Under the pieces are notes generated by a model that saw only the letters and a list, made by a program, of their open reading frames with translations, was not told where the DNA came from and searched no databases. Positions 35,640 through 39,019 of a stretch of 39,019 bases of DNA are shown one piece after another (the first letter of the stretch is position 1; each line of letters starts with the position of its first letter). A program made the position numbers and the translations under genes. The DNA lies in NCBI GenBank assembly GCA_947631415.1, contig CANRLG010000009.1, forward strand, positions 1 to 39,019, written 5' to 3'. This stretch comes from an uncultured Clostridia bacterium (GTDB lineage Bacteria; Bacillota; Clostridia; TANB77; CAG-465).

Positions 35640-37256
35640 ATGATAGAGAAAATAAAGAATAATAAATTTTTAATTATATCACTTTTTATCGTATATATAG
35701 GGATATTCTTAATCTGTAAGTACAATATGTTTGCTCAGGATGAATATAATTATTCACATATTGCTTGGACAGATACAAAGCTAGAAACAATAGGAGATAT
35801 TATAACATCACAAATTAGTATATATAAAAACTGGAGTGGAAGAATACCAGTACTTGCAACGGTACAATTTTTCTTGTGCTTTGGAAAATATATTTATGAT
35901 TTAATAAATCCTTTAATGTTTATTTTATTCATTATAATGATACTTAAAGTTTCAGATAATAAAATAACATCAAGAGGTGTTTTTAGTGTAGTATTTCTGG
36001 CAGTTTTTGGTGCTTATAAATTCTGGGAAAAATATATTTGGCTTTCAGGTAGCTTGAATTATTTGTGGCCTGTTTGTTTAATGCTTATTGTAATGTATTA
36101 TATATACAATATGATAATAAATGATAAAAAACTAAATGTGCTTAATACAATAATACTTTTCATAACATCATTTTTTGCAGGTTGGTCACATGAAAATGTA
36201 GCATTTGTACTAGGCTCTACTATAATTTTTATGGCTATTTTCAATTTAAAGAAAATTTTAAAGTTAGAAAAAAGTACAAAGATTAAATTAATCTTATCTG
36301 TGTTATTATTTGGAATAGGAGCTATTTTACTTATATTTTGTCCTGGAAATTTTGGAAGATTAAATACCACACAACGAACTGTATCTTTGCTGCCTATACT
36401 AAAAAATATAGCCGCTATGTATATGATTATAATAATATACATTATAACAGTTATTATTCTTAAAAAATCTAAAAGAATAAATGAGAATAATAACGTAAAA
36501 GAAATTTTAAAAGAACAGGTAAAATACTTTATTTTTCCAGCAATATTCGCACTTTTACCAATGATAATTATAGCAGAATTTCCTATCAGAGCTTCTTTAG
36601 CATACGAGGTAATGATTTTTATAGTAATTTTAAAAAATTTGAAACTTATATGTGCTGAATATAATGAAGAAAAAATTGTAAAAATTTCATCAGTAGTTGT
36701 TGTTTCAATAGCTATGCTTGTGTTGTATTCTAAATCATTATTTTCATTATGTTGTTTGAAACCTTATAGTGAAAAAATAGAAAGTCAAATAGAATACCAA
36801 AAAAATAATAATCAAAGGGACATTGTAGTTTCAAAGTTTAACTATGAAAAATTTGCTAAGTATTTTATACAAGTCTATATGGATATTTTCCCTAAAAATT
36901 TAGATACATCAATTATTAATAATTATATGTCTGTATATTATGATGTTGACTCAATAACAGCTGTTGAAGATGGTTATGTACAAATTGAAATAGATATTTC
37001 TAATGAAGATGAGATAGTTCCATATAATGTAATTGATAGAGAAACAAAGGAAATAATAGCAGAAAGAGTTGTTTCAGGAGAACTTCTTATGCCAAATACT
37101 AGTTTAAATGGAAGACTAATATTTAATATACCAATAGAAAAACTAGATAATGCATATTTAGAATTAAATGACAGTGTAAAACAAAATATTATTAATATAG
37201 AATATAGGAGTTTAGATAATATTGAAAAATCTAAAGTACATAATGTTATAGAATAA
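35640..37256 (+). CDS. Multi-pass membrane protein (DUF6056-like)
   Basis: About 10 predicted TM stretches; N-terminal QDEYNYSHIAWTDTKLETIGDIITSQISIYKNWSGRIPVLATVQFFL. GGAGG RBS. Confidence 0.7.
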   Translation: MIEKIKNNKFLIISLFIVYIGIFLICKYNMFAQDEYNYSHIAWTDTKLETIGDIITSQISIYKNWSGRIPVLATVQFFLCFGKYIYDLINPLMFILFIIMILKVSDNKITSRGVFSVVFLAVFGAYKFWEKYIWLSGSLNYLWPVCLMLIVMYYIYNMIINDKKLNVLNTIILFITSFFAGWSHENVAFVLGSTIIFMAIFNLKKILKLEKSTKIKLILSVLLFGIGAILLIFCPGNFGRLNTTQRTVSLLPILKNIAAMYMIIIIYIITVIILKKSKRINENNNVKEILKEQVKYFIFPAIFALLPMIIIAEFPIRASLAYEVMIFIVILKNLKLICAEYNEEKIVKISSVVVVSIAMLVLYSKSLFSLCCLKPYSEKIESQIEYQKNNNQRDIVVSKFNYEKFAKYFIQVYMDIFPKNLDTSIINNYMSVYYDVDSITAVEDGYVQIEIDISNEDEIVPYNVIDRETKEIIAERVVSGELLMPNTSLNGRLIFNIPIEKLDNAYLELNDSVKQNIINIEYRSLDNIEKSKVHNVIE

Positions 37257-37324
37257 TATTTTGTGTTGAAAAAAAAATATAGAATACAGCTTATTGTAAA
37301 TTAAAGGTAGTGGAGGAATTTTAA

Positions 37325-38632
37325 TTGGTAAATTTTATTGATATAAGTAAAAATAATTGTTGGATTTGTCAGTTGCTTCTAGGCGGTTTTAATAATGAGG
37401 ATAAATCCACTCAAACAGATTTTAAAAATGAATGTATAAATAATGAATATTATCGAATAGGTTGGACAATAAAAAGTAAAGGATATGAAGGATATAATGA
37501 TTTAAAATTAAGTGAAATAAAAATTGATGAATTTGTAAAAGATGTTAAAAAAGAGAATGATAAAAATAAAACGAATAATGATTCAAGAATAGAAAAAAAT
37601 AGTTTAAGTATTGCACTAAACTCTATGAACCAAATGAAAAAAAATGATTTAATAATTACAAGAATTTCAGGAATATATTATATAGGGGTAATTAAAGAAA
37701 CTGCACAATATATAAAACAAAAACTTAATAATGGAACATATTATCGATGGAGTGTTAAAGTTGAAAAATGGATTCCAATTGAAGCTAAGGAAATGCCTGG
37801 CGATATTGTAGGTAGATTTTCACAAAGAAGACATCCAACAATACAACGTGTAGGTGAAGGTGCGTTGCGATTAAAATTACTATTAATAAAAATTTTTCAA
37901 GAAAAAGAAAATTCTAATGATATAATTATTCCAAAGGATATGAAAATTATATTAAATAAGCATAATTACACTTTTGCTCTTAACTATATGAATTTAGAGG
38001 ATCTTGTATATCTTTATATTTTAGAAAAAAATAAGGATTATCAACTTTTACCATCAACATGTAAGGTTTCTAAGGAAAAATATGAAATGGATTTAATTAA
38101 TTCGGAAGGAGGAATGATTACATGTCAAGTAAAAAATGATGCATCAATTGAATATGAAGATTATAAAGATGAAGATAAGTTTGATAAAATATATTTATTT
38201 TCAGGAATTGAAGAATATAATAACGATGAAGTAAAAAAGCGATTAGAGAAAGAAGATAAAGAAGATATATCAGATGGAAAAATTGTAATTATTAGAAAAG
38301 AAAATTTGTTCAATTTTTTTAAAAATAAGAAAAATGCTCAATTTTTAAAAAAGTTGATAAAATTAGGAAAATATTATGAATTTAAAAAAGATGAATTACC
38401 AACTCCCAAAGGTTGGAATATATGGGAGGGAAAAGATAAATCTAAAGACAGAAAGCGACTTTTTATACCATATAATAGAAATAAACATTTATACATGGAA
38501 AGTATATATGGAATTATATTTCCAAATAATTGTGTCTATTTCAGTAATGAATTTAATTCGTTAATACAGTATAACGAATGTGATAATGATAAATTTATAA
38601 ACGAACTTAAAGAAGCTTATGATATAAAATAA
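37325..38632 (+). CDS. Putative modification-dependent endonuclease: EVE/PUA-like N-terminal domain plus PD-(D/E)XK-like C-terminal domain
   Basis: N-terminal NCWICQLLLGG...CINNEYYRIGW...KKNDLIITRISGIYYIGVIKET...PGDIVGRFSQRRHPTIQRV; C-terminal KYEMDLINSEGGMITCQVKNDASIEYEDY (D...QVK). TTG start. Confidence 0.6.
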   Translation: MVNFIDISKNNCWICQLLLGGFNNEDKSTQTDFKNECINNEYYRIGWTIKSKGYEGYNDLKLSEIKIDEFVKDVKKENDKNKTNNDSRIEKNSLSIALNSMNQMKKNDLIITRISGIYYIGVIKETAQYIKQKLNNGTYYRWSVKVEKWIPIEAKEMPGDIVGRFSQRRHPTIQRVGEGALRLKLLLIKIFQEKENSNDIIIPKDMKIILNKHNYTFALNYMNLEDLVYLYILEKNKDYQLLPSTCKVSKEKYEMDLINSEGGMITCQVKNDASIEYEDYKDEDKFDKIYLFSGIEEYNNDEVKKRLEKEDKEDISDGKIVIIRKENLFNFFKNKKNAQFLKKLIKLGKYYEFKKDELPTPKGWNIWEGKDKSKDRKRLFIPYNRNKHLYMESIYGIIFPNNCVYFSNEFNSLIQYNECDNDKFINELKEAYDIK

Positions 38633-38645
38633 TAAGGAGTAAATT

Positions 38646-39019
38646 ATGGAACTATACGAAAAAAATGGAAATATATTGTATATATTAAATGTATTAAAAA
38701 AATATAGTGATGAAAAACATAAGTTATCTATATCAGAGCTAAAAGAAAAAATAAAAGAATTATATGGTGAAGATATAGATCCTAGAACTATAAGAAGAAA
38801 TATCAATTTATTAAAAGAAAAGTTTGGTTATGATATTAGTACATACAATGATAATAAAATTGGATATTATATCAGTAATGATCCAGAAACAGATTTCGAG
38901 CCTGGAGAAATTAGAGCAATTATAGATACTTTTAGTTATTCCACTTATATAGAAGAAAGAATTGCAAAAGGTATAATAAAAAAGTGTAAGAACCTTCAAA
39001 ACATATATGAAAATGAAAA
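38646..39019 (+). CDS. WYL/DeoR-type helix-turn-helix regulator, truncated by window end
   Basis: MELYEKNGNILYILNVLKKYSDEKHKLSISELKEKIKELYGEDIDPRTIRRNINLLKEKFGYDISTYNDNKIGYYISN. Open at 39019. Confidence 0.8.
   Translation, partial: MELYEKNGNILYILNVLKKYSDEKHKLSISELKEKIKELYGEDIDPRTIRRNINLLKEKFGYDISTYNDNKIGYYISNDPETDFEPGEIRAIIDTFSYSTYIEERIAKGIIKKCKNLQNIYENE

Noticed and set aside
10573-38632. Whole accessory block as a prophage or integrative element
   Set aside because: No integrase, transposase, structural phage genes, tRNA or att-like duplication seen in the window.

Overview
39-kb window from a very AT-rich Firmicute, probably a gut Clostridia-type bacterium (inferred from composition, a bile-salt-hydrolase-like gene and a DUF6774-type ORF). 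It has four parts. (1) ~0-10.4 kb: small ORFs, an MBL-fold hydrolase, a choloylglycine/bile-salt-hydrolase-like enzyme, a DUF362 protein, and a BceRSAB-type two-component system plus ABC exporter followed by a monofunctional GT51 transglycosylase. A 24-bp palindrome (core TNACA-N4-TGTAA) precedes both the response regulator and the ABC genes. (2) ~10.5-19.5 kb: an accessory cluster with a MazG-like pyrophosphatase, a GIY-YIG/DUF2075 protein split by a -1 frameshift at an in-phase A AAA AAG heptamer, a DUF4041/T5orf172 protein, a PD-(D/E)XK-DUF2075 helicase, a large protein ending in a HEPN-like Rx4H motif, a degenerate ORF region and a metallophosphoesterase. (3) ~20.2-30.2 kb: a MORC/GHKL ATPase - Z1 helicase - DUF4420 nuclease - AIPR - m5C methyltransferase restriction-like island. 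Its leading Mrr-type endonuclease ORF appears inactivated by an in-frame TGA plus an upstream -1 frameshift, again at A AAA AAG. (4) ~30.3-39 kb: a 1634-aa putative alpha-solenoid protein with an unassigned C-terminal domain, a DUF6056-like membrane protein, a putative EVE-like/PD-(D/E)XK modification-dependent endonuclease and the start of a WYL-type regulator. All family assignments are from motif reading only; no searches were run.
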